A stretch of DNA of 64,000 bases from Isoetes taiwanensis (lineage: Eukaryota > Streptophyta > Lycopodiopsida > Isoetales > Isoetaceae). Below, piece after piece: positions 22,020-33,034 of the stretch (the stretch's first letter is position 1; every line of letters starts with the position of its first letter). A program made the translations under genes and the position numbers. The stretch lies in contig JAJEKV010000032.1 of assembly GCA_021234155.1 (NCBI GenBank), positions 12,156,099-12,220,098 of the forward strand, read 5' to 3'. Below the pieces are notes generated by a model. It worked only from the letters and a program-made list of their open reading frames with translations, ran no database searches and had not been told where the DNA came from.

Positions 22020-23771
22020 TTTAGCATCTGGAGTTCTTGTTGGTTAGCTAAAGTGTTCTGCATTATGGACGCTTGATGGGGTTGTGCCTCCTTGTGTTGC
22101 TGATTTTCTTGGAAGGTGCTTCCTCATGAGAAGGTTATTAAACTTCTTGATATTCCTGTGGACATTCATATTTCTACCTCCGATGCTTGGGATATTATCA
22201 TAGAGGGGTTGCGAAAGCATTTGTTTTGGTGGAATACTGCTAAGCTCTCTCTGCCAGCGCGAATAACTATTGCTAAGCATGTTCTAAGTAATTCCCACAT
22301 CTATATGGCCTCTGCCCTTCTGGCTTCTCAGTCAAAATTTTAGGTGATTGTTACCATTGTCTGTAAATTTATTTGGGGTGGGAATGAGGAGCATGTTGTG
22401 GTCAAGGTTGCATGGTCCAAATGCACTAGGCCAAAATTTGCAGGTGGTTTGGGTATGACAGATGATTCTGATTTCTGAGTTCATTTGGAGGATCCTTAAG
22501 AATATGGTTGACTCACCTGGAGTGCGGTTGGTGAAGCAGTCACTTGGTCATTGTGTTCCTTTTGGGAAAGCTTCGTTAAAACCTCTTCTTCCTCCTCACT
22601 TGCTTTGTAGCATTATCATTCTTTTAATATATTGATGACACAGTTCTTCAAAAAAAAAAAAAAACCTCTTCTTCCTTGGAGTCTCTTTTATCAGCTATGC
22701 CCTTTTCCTAATGCCTCCCCTTTTTTGAAAGGCTTGTTGGAGTCTTGGGAGACAATACGGACCTTATTTCGTATTGATCTTGTTGCATGTCATCAATTGA
22801 GTGCCCCTTGGTGGTGGATACATGTGGAAAATAATCTCCCACTGTGTGCCTCAGTTTATCCATTAACTCAATGACGTTGGAGGTTAGCAGGAATCTTAAT
22901 AGTTGTAGCATCTAGCGACTTGGCAAATCTTTCAAACAAAATTCTTATTGTCTCGATGGGACAGACCTATTTGGCAAAAGATTGCTAGTACTCTGTCATT
23001 GGTTGCTTCAAAGGCTATTGAGGGGTGCATGTGTGTTTCCCACCAGAGTGTTCACGAGCATAGGCTTGTGAACTCTATGTATAGGCTGCTTGTCAATGGT
23101 GATATCCTTCCACCATCCACTAAGTGGTCCCTTCAGCTCTCACCTCCTAGTTGGAGACGTATGTGGACTTAGGCTTTGGATAAACTACTCCATCCTAAGG
23201 TGGCTGTGCTTTGGTGGCAGATTCTTCATAGATGCACTCGGGTGAATGTGCTTGTCCACAGGTTTGATCCTCGAGTGTCAGCACTCTGCCCACTGTACAA
23301 GCAAGGGGACGAGACCATTGAGCATTGTTTTTTTTTTTATGTGATCATCTCCAGCCTGCTTGGTCTTGGCTACTTTATCTTTTTCATGTGACATTGACAA
23401 GTCAGCAAGTGCTTCTGGCTATTTATCCGGATACTTGGAATAAGGTGCAGAGTCAAGCATTTCATTTGGCATCAAGATGGTTGCTCTGGTCCATCTGGAA
23501 GCGCAGAATATTGTGTATCTTTCAGGGTTTGGATATTCCTCCTGCAGTAGTCCTCCAGGACGCACAAGCTAGAATCGCTAAGGCCTACCATTGTTCTTCG
23601 CTTGCTCCTGCCAAGCGACGGTTGATATTTGAGTCCTATTTGAATGTGTTGTCTTATGCATAGACTGGTGGTTCTATTCAGTGGATCATGATTATCCTCT
23701 GAAATTTTATTCCCGCCTCTGCATTTGTATCTGGCTTTTGGCTTGGTGTTTCAATAAAGTTTGTTGTTCTT

Positions 23772-23808
<37 letters not shown>
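22020..23808 (+). mobile_element. 5'-truncated LINE: C-terminal part with zf-RVT domain and poly(A)
   Basis: The degenerate plus-strand frames read like the part downstream of reverse transcriptase in plant L1 elements: LRKHLFWWNTAKLSLPARITIAKHVL (22200-22290), FIWGG, and later LWWQILHRCTRVNVLVHRF ... CPLYKQGDETIEHCFF (23206-23330), which is the zf-RVT zinc-binding motif. Many stops and shifts show decay. The element ends AATAAAGTTTGTTGTTCTTC followed by about 35 A residues (23774-23808), a typical LINE tail. A nested short retroposition lies at 22594-22660. Confidence 0.8.
22594..22660 (+). mobile_element. Severely 5'-truncated retroposed LINE tail with target-site duplication
   Basis: A 67-bp insert ends in GTTCTTC plus an A run, the same 3' end as the LINE at 23774. 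It is flanked by the 16-bp duplication AAAACCTCTTCTTCCT at 22578-22593 and 22661-22676. Removing one duplicate and the insert restores continuous sequence. This is target-primed reverse transcription that copied only the last few dozen bases. Confidence 0.85.
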
Positions 23809-23809
<1 letters not shown>

Positions 23810-23892
23810 ACAAGTTCAAAAATTCAAAAAATCCAGAAATTCGAAAAACAATGTAAAGAAATTCAAAAAGTCCAAAAATTACCTTTTATAAG

Positions 23893-25355
23893 CTATAGCT
23901 CAGCAGCCACTAGAAAAAAATAAGGAGCAAGAGGACAACCTTGTCTAATACCACAGGAAAGAGGAAAGAAGCCAGAAGGGACACCATTGATTAGAACAGC
24001 TGAGTTGGATCTTGAATTTAGACTAAAGATAAGATTAATCAGCTTAGGGGGAAAGCCAAGTTTAGACATGGCAAAATCCAAGAAATCCCATCTAACAGAA
24101 TCAAAAGCACGCTTAAAGTCCAACTTGAGAAGAATGCAGTTTTGATTAGAGATTGTGTTCCAATGTAAGCCTTCCATAGCTGACACATAATTATCAAGAA
24201 TATATATGTTTGGAAGAAAGGCAGATTGATTTTGACTGATATTTCTTTGCAGAAAGTTATTGATTCTCAATGCAATGAATTTGGCACATAGCTTGTAGGT
24301 AGTATTTGTGAGGGAGATAGGTCTCCAGTCTTGGAACTTGGAAGGGTGATCAACTTTTGGAATCAAGGAGATAAAACCACTGGAAATAGATGGATGAAGA
24401 TGGTCCGAATTCCAAAATGCATGAACTAGGGAGATTAGATCCTTCTTTAGAATACCCTAAATTTTATATAGAATTCAGCTGGAAGACCATCAGGACCAGG
24501 AGATTTACCTTTGCTGAATGAGGTTAGAGTCGTATAAATCTCCTCTTGAGAAGGAAGAGCAATGACAGAATCATCCATGATATCAGTAGCAGAAGGTAAG
24601 ATGTTGTTCACAGTGGTCATGAAGTCATTTGCTTCTCTAATACTGTTGGAAGGGATAGGCTTGCAATGAAAGAGATCCATATATCTGCTTTTGAAGAAGT
24701 TGGCAATCTCAGAATGAGAGGAGTAATTGTTACCATGATCATCAATAGTCTCAGTAGTGGAATTTCTGAGCACCCTGCTTTTGGCAACTCTGAAGAATAA
24801 CTTTGTGCTACCAGAATCCATATCATTGGTGTATTTGATCTTACATCTAATAGTAGAACCCTTTGCCTCCATCTTCTCAATATTCTTAATTCTTCTCTCC
24901 AACATCTCCTCCCCCACTTGAAGGTTGGAATTTGTAGGATCATTTTGAAGCAAGGATCTTATATCTTTCATATACATCAGTAGCTGGTTTTTCTCTTTAC
25001 TGCATTGATCATACATAGCTTTAGACCAATTCTTGATCCATCCTTTTATTGCCTTAATTTTGGTGTAGAAGTGCTTCATGGAATGTAATTGGCCATTAGC
25101 ACTCTCATTTATATTCCCAGAGAGCTCCTCATAAAAGGCTTTAAATTGAACACAAAATTTCTCATTGTCAAGAAGGGAAGAATTAAATTTATAAGGAGTG
25201 CTTCCCTGCCTTTGAATCTTGGTGCTTCCCTGCCTTTGAATCTTGGTAATATGAGATGTATGTAAAAATTGAGGCTGATGATCTGAGATAGAGGTACCTT
25301 CATCACTGGTGATATAGCTATTATCCCAAAAGGCTGTAGAGGGATTGGAAACATA
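23893..25355 (-). pseudogene. LINE (L1-type) fragment: endonuclease end and reverse transcriptase start
   Basis: Frames on the minus strand run 25354-25109, 25079-24447 and 24366-23893. They include SISDHQP (end of the endonuclease), the linker FSKGKSPGPDGLPAEFY, and the RT motifs IPKVDHPSKFQDWRPISLTN, LLKLDFKRAFDSVRWDFLD and GIRQGCPLAP. The element is cut at the 3' side before the catalytic DD motif and at the 5' side within the endonuclease. One frameshift lies near 24440 and a stop near 25100. A 24-bp in-frame duplication (KIQRQGST twice) occurs at about 25200-25245. Confidence 0.85.
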
Positions 25356-25359
25356 AAAT

Positions 25360-26094
25360 CTATCCAGGGTGCAATAGACTCTAAGATTATATGTAAAGTT
25401 TAATTCTTCTCGATTCTTGTAATTTTTATATGTTCTAATTATATAACTTTATATTTAAATTAAAAATGTAATGGTTATAAAAGGATAAAATTGCTTTCTA
25501 GACTAATTTTTACTTGAATCTATTTAGATTTAGCATGTCAAGAATATTAATTTTAGATTTTAGTAATTTGTTAACAAATTTAAAATCTGGCAGTCAAGAT
25601 AATTTATAAATGAGATATGGTGGTTTAATAAGTGGTTGACAAAAAATAATATGAGAATTTCATAATTTACAAACTCTTAGCACTATAAAAAATACTTTAA
25701 AAAGAGTTTTAGATTGAAATTAATTAAGAGTTTATGTTTTAATAAAAAATATCGAATAGGCTATTATTGATAAAATGAAATATATTGAAAATTAATTAAA
25801 ACATAAACTATTCTTTTTTCTTTAATCAAAATATAAACATAATCATTTAATTTGTTTCATCTAAAATTTTCTTTAAAATTTTGAAAAAATAATATTTTAA
25901 TCATATAGAGTTCATCTTAGATGAAAATTTAATTCTAAATAAATTGAAGCATAAATTAGTTTAAGTAATTTTAAACTTTGATAACCATCATACTTTTTAT
26001 CTAAAAATAAACTAGAAATATTATAAGAGTCAACAAGAGTTAAAAATATATATAATCTTATTATGACATCCTTGAAAATATCTATTAGATTTGA
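25360..26094. other. AT-rich stretch, no gene seen
   Basis: This is strongly AT-rich with frequent stops in all frames. I see no motif beyond scattered short repeats. Confidence 0.5.
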
Positions 26095-26729
26095 ATAAGT
26101 CTAAATTTTGTTAAATATGTCATGATTTCTTGCGCACGCCTAATCATCGCTCTAAATTTTCTAAACATATCCTGTAGCCTGCAATTTAGAAATGTTTAAT
26201 AAATATTAAGAAATTAAATTAAAGCAATAAAGAAAATTAACTTACGATTCAGTTGGAAACATTTTTTCATCTAATTTCACAACCTGTAGAATAAATTCCT
26301 CCAACATTCTAGCAAATTCTTTCATATCTAGATCTTCAACACGTTTGCTAACATCTAAAACACGATGCTTACGCCATTCATCAAACCTCTTTCTCGCCCA
26401 ATCAACCTTACTCTTACTCTTGTTGATGCCGCCTTCGTTGACTTCTTTCATAAGGTTGCAATCTAACTCAAGAAAAGGTATGCTCTTTCCCTTACGCTTC
26501 CTCCTGCTTTCTGAAATACTAGCAACATTCTGGACATCAACATTCTTTTTATCATTACTTGCATTCTGCAAGTCAGAATCTCTAACACCACTAACTTCCA
26601 CTAACAATCTTGCTGCATGTAAGAATCTACAGCATCCTCTCCAAATTCGTCCACTAGATTTTCCTCAAAGTCTGCTTCATTTTCATCAGAAGCATCCCTC
26701 ACCAAGCAAAAGGATGGAGTCTTGTCCAT
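26095..26729 (-). CDS. Two-exon gene with a Crypton/tyrosine-recombinase N-terminal-like domain (possible frameshift)
   Basis: On the minus strand an acidic leader starts at 26729 (MDKTPSFCLVRDASDENEADF). Near 26608 the frame must shift by one base to continue as LLVEVSGVRDSD. It then has a basic patch (RRKRKGK) and the segment DWARKRFDEWRKHR ... EFARMLEEFILQV ... KMFPTES. A donor GTAAGT at 26245 and an acceptor TGCAG ending at 26179 bound a 67-bp intron. Joining them keeps the frame: TES-LQDMFRKFRAMIRRAQE, stop at 26095. The pattern (W-x-x-x-x-F-x-x-W ... L ... F ... V ... PxSL ... I-R) recalls the N-terminal domain of Crypton-derived and ZMYM/QRICH1-type proteins, which lack or precede the catalytic part. 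It is either a small domesticated gene with a sequence error or a young pseudogene. The family call is tentative. Confidence 0.5.
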
Positions 26730-26759
26730 ATTCTGCATAATCAAACGAAAATCACTCTA

Positions 26760-27358
26760 CATGTCAAGAATAAATAAACTAAAGAGATAATTCTATGCAT
26801 ATTACCTAAAATAGTTCGTCTTCCTCCAACAAAGATTCTTGAAAAAAGAAAATTAGATCTAAGAAAGTGATACAAGCAAATTAAAAGCAAAATGAAGAGC
26901 ATTTACATGTAGCAGATCTTGAATAGTAGATCAAGAACATAAAAAGACAGCTCAAGAACACAAAAATGCAGTAGATCTTGCACAATAGATCAAGAAACTC
27001 AAAAAGACAGTAGATCTTGCACTGGAGTCAGAATTCTACAAAGAAAACCTGGAAAAACAAGCACATAAGCAAGAAATTAGTATATTCATAAAGAACATGG
27101 CAAGAACACAATAAAACAGAGCAAGAACCAAAAAGAAAATCGTGCATAGGCATCCCTGACTTCCTAATTTGTGGTGCCACTACAATCGAGCTTCAAAAAC
27201 ATACCCTATGGGACAGCGCCACGGTCGGCCCTCTCCGCCATCACCGGCCAATAAGAAAGAGGAAAAAAAAACGTAACAGTCCAAAATGGTAAACGTTTAT
27301 CGACACGTGTCAATTGCTGATTCGCTGAATGGAAGTCCAAGTTGCATTCGCATTGCAC
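26760..27358. other. Intergenic stretch upstream of the two-exon gene
   Basis: AGTAGATCTTG(C/A) with GATCAAGAA recurs several times at 26915-27020, giving a small imperfect repeat. Apart from that no gene is evident. Confidence 0.4.
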
Positions 27359-27448
27359 GAATGTTTTTTTTGCAAACATTGCTGGTGTGTGAATTGCCTC
27401 CACGCTTCGGCATTTTCCACACCATGAACATTTGCAAAAAAAACATTC
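27359..27448. repeat. 90-bp hairpin (MITE- or miRNA-precursor-like)
   Basis: GAATGTTTTTTTTGCAAA ... TGGTGTG on the left pairs with CACACCATGAACATTTGC ... AAAAACATTC on the right, around a loop of about 26 bases. The arms are about 32 bases with few mismatches. Confidence 0.7.
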
Positions 27449-27860
27449 CTATATGCAAGAATTTGTCGGGGCTATTTTGTGCTTTTTGTGTGCTAGAAGG
27501 GACTATGGAATTTGGAATTGATAGTAAGCTAAGAGAGCAAACAGAAGAAATAGTGCAAAATGTGTGCTTTTTCCACATCGATGTTTGGACTTCATAATTC
27601 TAGCATCTTAATATTTTCTTAGTTGTTTTGCAGTTGAGAGTTGAAGCATGACAATTGCATATGTTTTTACAAACATCAGTGTTTGAACTTCATGCTCCCT
27701 TGCTATGTCAGAACGACAAACTTATAACTTAAATGACAAACTTACAGATATCAAGAGTTAGCATTCTCTAAAATCGAGAAGGACAATATGCCATCTAAAT
27801 AGATCGACTCAAGTATGGACCATCCCATTTCTAGAAGTTGGGCATATTTATTCTAATCGT
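27449..27860. other. Non-coding stretch before the gene array
   Basis: Two related stretches (CACATCGATGTTTGGACTTCAT near 27575 and ACATCAGTGTTTGAACTTCATG near 27672) are the only structure noted. Confidence 0.4.
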
Positions 27861-29091
27861 GATTAGGTTCCTGAATAAGTTTTCTAATAATCTTTCCTCA
27901 ATTTCCTAACAAAATTTCTCAATTATATTTCTTGACAGATTTTTTTAAAATCTACGAAGGAAAATGCGCCACTCAAGAATCGTTCTAGGTACAATCCCAC
28001 TCAAGAATAGTTCATTCCCAAAAATTATGCCTGGTTATTCCAAACCAAATTCCTCTACAAACAACCCAAGATATATGTAGATTTTCTACTAGAAAATGAA
28101 GCGCATGTTGAAGTATAATGAAAGAACTAGGACACATGTTCAAGGATTATTTAACACCATCACAAAAGATGATTCTTCAGCAATATGACATGCCAATAGT
28201 TCAAAAAATAATTCGTTTGTAAATGTAAAATTAGGTTGTCATCTATAAATGGTAGATGGATTACCAATTGAGAGGAAATTGAGTGTCAGACTTATAACCT
28301 TACTGTAAGTTTTATATTCCTAGTTTCTTCCAACTAGTTTCTTCCAAAATTGAGAGCACGTTCAAATTTGACTTGCTTGTGTACTTGTTCCAAAAATGTA
28401 TAAATACTGTTTTTTTTTTTGAAACAGCTTGAGTTCTCCGGGGAAAAAATACAGATGGCATTAAGAATAATTATATTGAACACGCATATCTGGTCTCCAC
28501 ACCGATCTGAAGATCTGTTTCTTCATAGTATGTCCTAAATATGCTACATGTTTCTTGTAAGATATAAATTGATGTTGATTCAATATAACATTACTAAATG
28601 ATCTACATAACATATGATCTACTAAATGATAACATATGATCTACATAACTAAATGATCTACTAAATGATCTACATAAACATAAGGGATAGACAAAACAAA
28701 AAATAAGAACCCCACTTGCTTGCTCAAAAGAGGCTAACCAGAAATCCTAACTAATTCCCTTACTCTGGCGCCTTCCATCCGCACTCTCATAATAGATGAT
28801 TTCTTCAACATCAACTTTGAATCAACCCTCTATTTATACGAAAATAAAGAAGTGACCAGATCTTTCCGGAACTGCAATAGAAGCTTCTAGCACATTACAT
28901 ATCGAAGTCTTTAGAAGAAGCCAGACATCTCAGAATCGCCAACAACACCTTCTAGAAAGATCAAGATTTTTTCTAATTTTTTTTGTGCATCCACTTGGAC
29001 ATTCTAAACATAAATATCGACATGAATAAAACAAATTTAAGCTGCCCCCTTATCGGCCTTATTACAGTTGGGGTGATAGTGTTGTAAAAAC

Positions 29092-29454
29092 TCAAAGGGA
29101 AAGGAAAAAACTATGGATTTGGTGCCCCAGGGGCTCCATTCCCCCCGAAACCTCCCTTCTGATAGATTGTCTGGTTCGATCCAGGTGATCCAGCTTCTCC
29201 AGGTCTTGTCCCATTCCTACCTGATGGAGCCAAGTGATAGGTCCCATGGGCAGATCGAATGCTGGAGGACCTCCAGGCCCTCTTGCACCTTCAAAACAGC
29301 CAGGGATATCCGTACCCCCAGCACCACCTAGTCCATCAGACATCCCAAGTGAACCCCTTCCCCCTGAGCCTCCAGGGCAGGTATCAAGTGGCTTATGAGC
29401 ATGAATGCAAGATATTACAAATATAAAACCTAAGAGAAAATAGAGGATCTTCAT
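29092..29454 (-). CDS. Small secreted Gly/Pro-rich protein, array copy 1 (type A)
   Basis: The start MKILYFLLGFIFVISC with HAHKPLDTCPGG is a clear signal peptide (about 20 residues) followed by a Gly-rich chain (GGSGGRGSLG ... GPGGPP). From there the raw frame runs to 29092 with unlike composition. One base over, the frame reads HLAPSGRNGTRPGEAGSPG ... GFGGNGAPGAPNP and stops at 29111. That C-terminal Gly/Pro frame is conserved in all copies, so the natural product is probably about 114 residues and copy 1 carries a 1-base shift at CCTCCAGCA. Extracellular location is inferred from the signal peptide; function is unknown (cell-wall protein or peptide precursor). The TATA box lies 54 bp upstream. 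Confidence 0.7.
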   Translation of the reverse strand: MKILYFLLGFIFVISCIHAHKPLDTCPGGSGGRGSLGMSDGLGGAGGTDIPGCFEGARGPGGPPAFDLPMGPITWLHQVGMGQDLEKLDHLDRTRQSIRREVSGGMEPLGHQIHSFFLSL

Positions 29455-29507
29455 CTAAACACAAATGAAACAAGACAATATGAAACAAAACAACACACTA
29501 CACCCTT

Positions 29508-29517
29508 CTTTATATAG
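29508..29517 (-). promoter_or_regulatory. TATA box of array copy 1
   Basis: The minus strand reads CTATATAAAG, 54 bp before the ATG. The same box and spacing occur in all five complete units, which supports real promoters and a short 5' leader. Confidence 0.75.
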
Positions 29518-29855
29518 CACGAACTAAGCAAGAATGTTATGATCCTACCAATTCAAAGAATACCATACCTACCAATACAATGTAGGTTGTGTGGCCCACC
29601 TACGATGGGGCGTGAGTTCTTTGCCAAGCATGGGGTATACACTTTTGTTTCGTAGCGTCTTTTTCACAACTTTTAACTATGAACTTTTTTCTCAAGTTAG
29701 AAACTAGGTCTAATGATGTAGCACACCACTTGGTTGATGATGTAGCCAACTATAAAACAACAAAAAGGAAAATAATGGAAGATAACGGGGAATGATGCTT
29801 TCTCAAAGATACCATAATCAACTTCCCCTTGGCTACAAGATTCATTTCTCATTGA

Positions 29856-30032
29856 TGTGACGCTCCCCAAATCTATACAATGCTTCCATCATATAAATAT
29901 GGGAATACCCCTTTCCAAGCAACACTAAACCAGGAAAAGGCTCCCCTCTGACTCGGACCACTTATGATGGCCAAGTGTCCGAGTAAAGGATACGGAAGTG
30001 TTATTCGTCCCATGCCTTCTCTGGGATATCCT
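29856..30032 (-). mobile_element. Chromovirus LTR-end fragment in unit 1
   Basis: TGTGACGCTCCCCAAATC through GGATATCC aligns with the first about 180 bp of the LTR at 59340-60887 (TGTGACGCTCC, ATACGATGC, GGCCAAGTGTCCG, ATTCGTCCCA). It lies about 400 bp upstream of the gene's ATG. Homology stops after about 180 bp. Confidence 0.8.
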
Positions 30033-30066
30033 ATAAGATTAACATACACTACAAGGCACAAGGGTC

Positions 30067-30311
30067 TTTTGTCACGGGCAAATTTGTCACGCCAATAAAG
30101 TTTGTCACGTGTTTCCACTCGTGACAAAGGCAAATCTTTGTTTGCAACTCGTGACAAAAATTCAAACTAAAAAACCGAGACAAAAGACTAAAATTTGACA
30201 CTCGTGACAAAGTCTGTCACTTTCTTGTCACGCATGACAAATATTTGTCAGGCATGACAAATTTTAATAGCTTTTGTGACGTGTGACAACTTTTTGTCAC
30301 CGTGACAAACC
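30067..30311. promoter_or_regulatory. Dense TGTCAC/GTGACA motif cluster, unit 1
   Basis: Eleven exact TGTCAC or GTGACA hexamers in both orientations, plus several near matches (TGTCAGG, ATGACAA), occur in about 245 bp, mostly as TTTGTCACG or CGTGACAAA. One overlaps a G-box (GTCACGTG). Spacing is irregular. The cluster lies about 0.6-0.85 kb upstream of the secreted-protein gene. A binding array for a TGAC-core factor is an inference; it could also be internal retroelement repeat DNA. Confidence 0.6.
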
Positions 30312-31833
30312 AAGAATACATGGGGATTTTCTTTGATCTGTTCTATTCAACCTATTGTATTCAATATCAGTGCTTTTCATTGTATTTGGACTCGTTCCAT
30401 CCATTTTCGATCTAACTATGCTTACAAAGGTGAATTGCTTTATGGATTTCTTCAAGATTATAGCATCTTAATATTGCTAGCTTCTTTCTTTGTAGGTTTG
30501 CTTATCATGTCTTTTTAAGAGACCTATGTCTTTATAAGGAATTCATGATTTAAGGAAGTCTATTACTTTGATTAGGTTCCTGAATAAGTTTTCTAATAAT
30601 ATTTCCTCACTTTTCTAACAAAATTTCTCAATTATATTTCTTGACAGATTTTTTTAAAATCTACGAAGAAAAATGTGCCACTCAAGAATAGTTAAGTACA
30701 ATCAATTCCATTTAAAATTGGAGCAAATATACGACAATTTTCATTCCCAAAAATTATGCCTGGTTATTCCAAACCAAATTCCTCTACAAACAAGCCCAAG
30801 AATATATGTAGATTTTCTACTTGAAGCGCATCTTGGAGTATAATGAAAGACCTAGGACACATGTTCAAGCATTATTTAACACCATCACAAAAGATGATTC
30901 TTCGGCAATATGACATGCCAGTAGTTCAAAAAATAATTCGTTTGTGAATAATAAATTAGGTTGTCATCTATAAATGGTAGATGGATTACCAATTGAGAGG
31001 AAATTGAGTGTCAGACTTATAACCTTACTGTAAGTTTTATATTCCTAGTTTCTTCCAACTAGTTTCTTCCAAAATTGAGAGCACGTTCAAATTTGACTTG
31101 CTTGCGTACTTGTTCCAAAAATGTATAGATAATGTTTTTTTTTTTGAAACAGCTTGAGTTCTCCGGGGAAAAAATACAGATGGCATTAAGAATAATTATA
31201 TTGAACACGCATATCTGGTCTCCACACCGATCTGAAGATCTGTTTCTTCATAGTATGTCCTAAATATGCTACATGTTTCTTGTAAGATATAAATTGATGT
31301 TGATTCAATATAACATTACTAAATGATCTACATAACATATGATCTACTAAATGATAACATATGATCTACATAACTAAATGATCTACTAAATGATCTACAT
31401 AAACATAAGGGATAGACAAAACAAAAAATAAGAACCCCACTTGCTTGCTCAAAAGAGGCTAACCAGAAATCCTAACTAATTCCCTTACTCAAGCCTTCCA
31501 TCCGCACTCTCATAATAGATGATTTCTTCAACATCAACTTTGAATCAACCCTCTATTTATACGAAAATAAAGAAGTGACCAGATCTTTCCGGAACTGCAA
31601 TAGAAGCTTCTAGCACATTACATATCGAAGTCTTTAGAAGAAGCCAGACATCTCAGAATCGCCAACAACACCTTCTAGAAAGATCAAGATTTTTTCTAAT
31701 TTTTTTTGTGCATCCACTTGGACATTCTAAACATAAATATCGACATGAATAAAACAAATTTAAGCTGCCCCCTTATCGGCCTTATTACAGTTGGGGTGAT
31801 AGTGTTGTAAAAACTCAAAGGGAAAGGAGAAAA

Positions 31834-32177
31834 CTATGGATTTGGTGCCCCAGGGGCTCCATTCCCCCCGAAACCTCCCTTCTGATAGATTATCTGATTC
31901 GATCCAGGTGATCCAGCTTCTCCAGGTTTTGTCCCATTCCTACCTGATGGAGCCAAGTGATAGGTCCCAAGGGCAGATCGAATGCTGGAGGACCTCCAGG
32001 CCCTCTTGCACCTTCAAAACAGCCAGGGATATCCGTACCCCCAGCACCACCTAGTCCATCAGACATCCCAAGTGAACCCCTTCCCCCTGAGCCTCCAGGG
32101 CAGGTATCAAGTGGCTTATGAGCATGAATGCAAGATATTACAAATATAAAACCTAAGAGAAAATAGAGGATCTTCAT
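31834..32177 (-). CDS. Small secreted Gly/Pro-rich protein, array copy 2 (type A)
   Basis: This is nearly identical to copy 1: the same signal peptide, HAHKPLDTCPGGSGGRGSLG and GPGGPPAF. The start frame ends early at 31890 (LDHLDRIR, stop), while the conserved Gly/Pro C-terminal frame, one base over, ends APNP with a stop at 31834. It has the same CCTCCAGCA sequence at the shift point as copy 1. Differences from copy 1 are few, so these two units duplicated recently or were homogenised. Confidence 0.68.
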
Positions 32178-32230
32178 CTAAACACAAATGAAACAAGACA
32201 ATATGAAACAAAACAACACACTACACCCTT

Positions 32231-32240
32231 CTTTATATAG
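32231..32240 (-). promoter_or_regulatory. TATA box of array copy 2
   Basis: CTATATAAAG on the minus strand, 54 bp before the ATG at 32177, as in the other copies. Confidence 0.75.
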
Positions 32241-32586
32241 CACGAACTAAGCAAGAATGTTATGATCCTACCAATTCAAAGAATACCATACCTACCAATA
32301 CAATGTAGGTTGTGTGGCCCACCTACGATGGGGCGTGAGTTCTTTGCCAAGCATGGGGTATACACTTTTTTTTTTCAGTGGCGTCTTTTTTCACAACTTT
32401 TAACTATGAACTTTTTTCTCAAGTTAGAAACTAGGTCTAATGATGTAGCACACCACTTGGTTGATGATGTAGCCAACTATAAACCTAACAACAAAAAGGA
32501 AAATGTTGGAAGATAAAAGGGAATGATGCTTTCTCAAAGATACCATAATCAACTTCCCCTTGGCCACAAGATTCATTTCTCATTGA

Positions 32587-32762
32587 TGTGACGCTCCCCA
32601 AATCTATACGATGCTTCCATCTTATAAATACGGGAAAACCCCTTTCCAAGCAACACTAAACCAGGAAAAGGCCCCCGTCTGACTCGGACCACTTATGATG
32701 GCCAAGTGTTCGAGCGAAGGATACGGAAGTGTTATTCGTCCCATGCTTTCTCTGGGATATCC
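32587..32762 (-). mobile_element. Chromovirus LTR-end fragment in unit 2
   Basis: Same TGTGACGCTCC-starting fragment and position relative to the gene as in unit 1. It was therefore present before the unit was amplified. Confidence 0.8.
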
Positions 32763-32797
32763 TATAACATTAACATACACTACAAGGCTCAAGGGTC

Positions 32798-33034
32798 TTT
32801 TGTCACGCCAATAAAGTTTGTCACGTGTTTTAATTTTGCCACTCGTGACAAAGGCAAATATTTGTTTATAACTCGTGACAAAAATTTAAACTAAAAAACC
32901 GTGACAAAAGACTAAAATTTGACACTCGTGACAAAGTATGTCACTTTCTTATCACGCATGACAAGTATTTGTCAGGCGTGACAAATTTTAATAGCTTTTG
33001 TCACTTGTGACAACTTTTTGTCACCGTGACAAAC
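32798..33034. promoter_or_regulatory. Dense TGTCAC/GTGACA motif cluster, unit 2
   Basis: Same cluster as in unit 1 with small changes: one TTTGTCACG near the left end is missing and a GTGACGTGTGACA is CACTTGTGACA. Confidence 0.6.

Noticed and set aside
30067-30311. CRISPR-like array of GTGACAA repeats
   Set aside because: The repeats are 6-9 bp, in both orientations and irregularly spaced, and the DNA is plant nuclear.
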